Below the pieces are notes generated by a model, which searched no databases, was not told where the DNA came from, and worked only from the letters and a program-made list of their open reading frames with translations. This document shows positions 40,779-41,729 of a DNA stretch of 41,729 nt, piece by piece. This DNA comes from Candidatus Latescibacterota bacterium (GTDB taxonomy: Bacteria > Latescibacterota > UBA2968 > UBA8231), in contig SLHA01000004.1 of NCBI GenBank assembly GCA_007136405.1, forward strand, positions 1 through 41,729, read 5' to 3'. The position numbers were made by a program, and so were the translations under genes. How positions within the stretch are numbered: position 1 is the first letter of the stretch; every line of letters begins with the position of its first letter.

Positions 40779-41729
40779 GTGGCCTCGATCCAGGTATTAC
40801 CGGCAGGCCAAGGTGCCGTCCTGCGCAAGACGGCACCGCTCGATCAGTTTTTGGCCGGGCAGCTCAGCGAGCGCACACGTCGGGCCTATTTGACCGATTT
40901 GCGTGATTTTTTCGGTACAGAGAAAGTTACGCTGGATATGGTGCAAAGCGTCACTTTCCAGGAGATCATCGCATACCGCAACATATTGGCAGACAACCAG
41001 TACAAACGTACCACGATCAACCGTAAACTATCCAGCCTGAAGTCCTTCTTCAAGGTGATGGTCGCTGCCGGTGTGGTTGTGCAGAACCCGGCGGACTCCA
41101 GCCTGGTACGCGGGTACCGCGTTGATGGCACGATGCTGGGCAAGGCTATCCCGAATGATGCGATGGAGCGCATACTGCAGGCAATCGCAGCCGAAGGAGA
41201 CGCCCTCCGGCGCGCCCGGGACACCGCTTTGTTCTATGTGCTCATGTATGGCGGGTTACGTCGCTCCGAAGCGGCCCGGATGGACTGGGGCCATATTCAC
41301 CAGCAGGATCAGTTCCATGTCCTGGAGCTGCCTGAAACGAAGTCCGGAGTTACGCAGGACGTAAAGCTGCAGCCGGAGGTCGTTCACTTTCTTCAGGAAT
41401 ACGCCCTACAGCTCCGTCGTTGCGGTTATGAGCACAATACGGGCCCGGTTTTCATCAGTTTGTCACGCAATTCTTCCCATGGAAAGCGCTTGACCGACCA
41501 GTCGATCAATCTGATCGTCAAACGCTATGCCCGCCTCGCGGGTGTGCCACGGAACGTGACGGCCCACATGTTTCGCCATACCTGCTGCACCCTGGCCATC
41601 GAGGGGGGTGCGCGCCCGGCCCAGGTCCAGGCGCATCTGCGCCATAAGGATCTGAAAACGACTATGCGCTACTACGAGAACCGTGACCGACTCCGGGACA
41701 ATGCGTCGGACTATATCCAACTTGGGTAA
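40779..41729 (+). CDS. Tyrosine recombinase, Xer-like
   Basis: A 316-residue integrase-family site-specific recombinase. The N-terminal SAM-like DNA-binding domain (QFLAGQLSERTRRAYLTDLRDF) is followed by the catalytic domain with a complete active site. Its residues are R161 in YGGLRRSEA, K188 in ETKSG, H263 and R266 in HMFRHT, H289 in AHLRHKD, and the nucleophile Y299 (with Y298 beside it) in TTMRYYE. Length is close to XerC/XerD (about 300) and lacks the arm-binding domain of phage integrases. It could be a chromosomal Xer enzyme, an integron-like or an element-borne recombinase. GTG is the only sensible start. A good promoter and a dif-like site lie upstream. The stop is the final base of the window. 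Confidence 0.93.
   Translation: MASIQVLPAGQGAVLRKTAPLDQFLAGQLSERTRRAYLTDLRDFFGTEKVTLDMVQSVTFQEIIAYRNILADNQYKRTTINRKLSSLKSFFKVMVAAGVVVQNPADSSLVRGYRVDGTMLGKAIPNDAMERILQAIAAEGDALRRARDTALFYVLMYGGLRRSEAARMDWGHIHQQDQFHVLELPETKSGVTQDVKLQPEVVHFLQEYALQLRRCGYEHNTGPVFISLSRNSSHGKRLTDQSINLIVKRYARLAGVPRNVTAHMFRHTCCTLAIEGGARPAQVQAHLRHKDLKTTMRYYENRDRLRDNASDYIQLG

Overview
The window is a GC-rich bacterial chromosome segment, about 41.7 kb, densely packed with about 37 protein genes. No rRNA, tRNA, insertion sequence or CRISPR array is visible. The host cannot be placed from this sequence alone. A lipoprotein with a SPOR domain, exported repeat proteins and an exported-looking TPR protein suggest a diderm envelope. 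HPr kinase, a ThiT-type thiamine carrier, a YfmF/YfmH-like peptidase pair and an RqcH-type NFACT protein are features often seen in Bacillota but also in other deep lineages. An orphan FliN-like protein, and a protein with repeated FliM-type EIDALF motifs, imply a flagellated or otherwise SpoA-using ancestor. A Spirochaetota-like or poorly sampled phylum is a guess, not a conclusion.

Layout. 1-5.6 kb: ABC exporter, an unrecognised protein and two M16 peptidase-like genes in one plus-strand run. 5.6-10.3 kb: FliN-like SpoA protein, then hemL, a SPOR lipoprotein, an archaeal-type FAD synthase-like nucleotidyltransferase, a GNAT enzyme and a YfcE-like phosphodiesterase. 10.3-14.7 kb: minus-strand operon murQ, aldo/keto reductase, D-threonine aldolase-like PLP enzyme and sulfatase-family hydrolase, read from a good sigma70-type promoter. 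14.7-15.6 kb: long intergenic region with a 43-residue membrane peptide gene, overlapping hairpins and the valS promoter. 15.6-21.4 kb: valS, rqcH-like gene and ychF (translation and ribosome rescue). 21.5-22.8 kb: microcompartment shell protein and a class II aldolase with a probable C-terminal encapsulation peptide. 23-26.6 kb: TPR-parvulin protein, ThiT, a 600-base gap and the EIDALF-motif protein. 26.8-30.5 kb: threonine synthase, a trans-sulfuration enzyme and hemB. 30.7-35.3 kb: DUF5989-like peptide, acylphosphatase, apt, TPR membrane protein, metallophosphoesterase, rsgA and hprK. 35.4-40.1 kb: exported LRV-repeat protein, Rossmann-like protein, FtsH-ectodomain-like membrane protein and mutL with a degenerate endonuclease site. 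40.1-41.7 kb: a 660-base repeat-rich region followed by a Xer-like tyrosine recombinase whose stop codon is the last base of the window.

The most interesting stretch is the last 1.6 kb. A 32-bp site of two 13-bp inverted arms (12 of 13 matching) around a 6-bp spacer lies about 0.43 kb upstream of the recombinase gene. This is the layout of a dif or Xer core site. It is surrounded by a 22-bp direct repeat, a tandem 19-bp repeat sharing the ATCGATNNNTCC word with the core, a series of about 20-base-spaced GNRTCTGGC repeats and an AT-rich island. I read this as a candidate single-recombinase Xer/dif module or integrative-element end. Second in interest is the minimal BMC shell-aldolase pair. Third is the EIDALF-motif protein together with the FliN-like gene.
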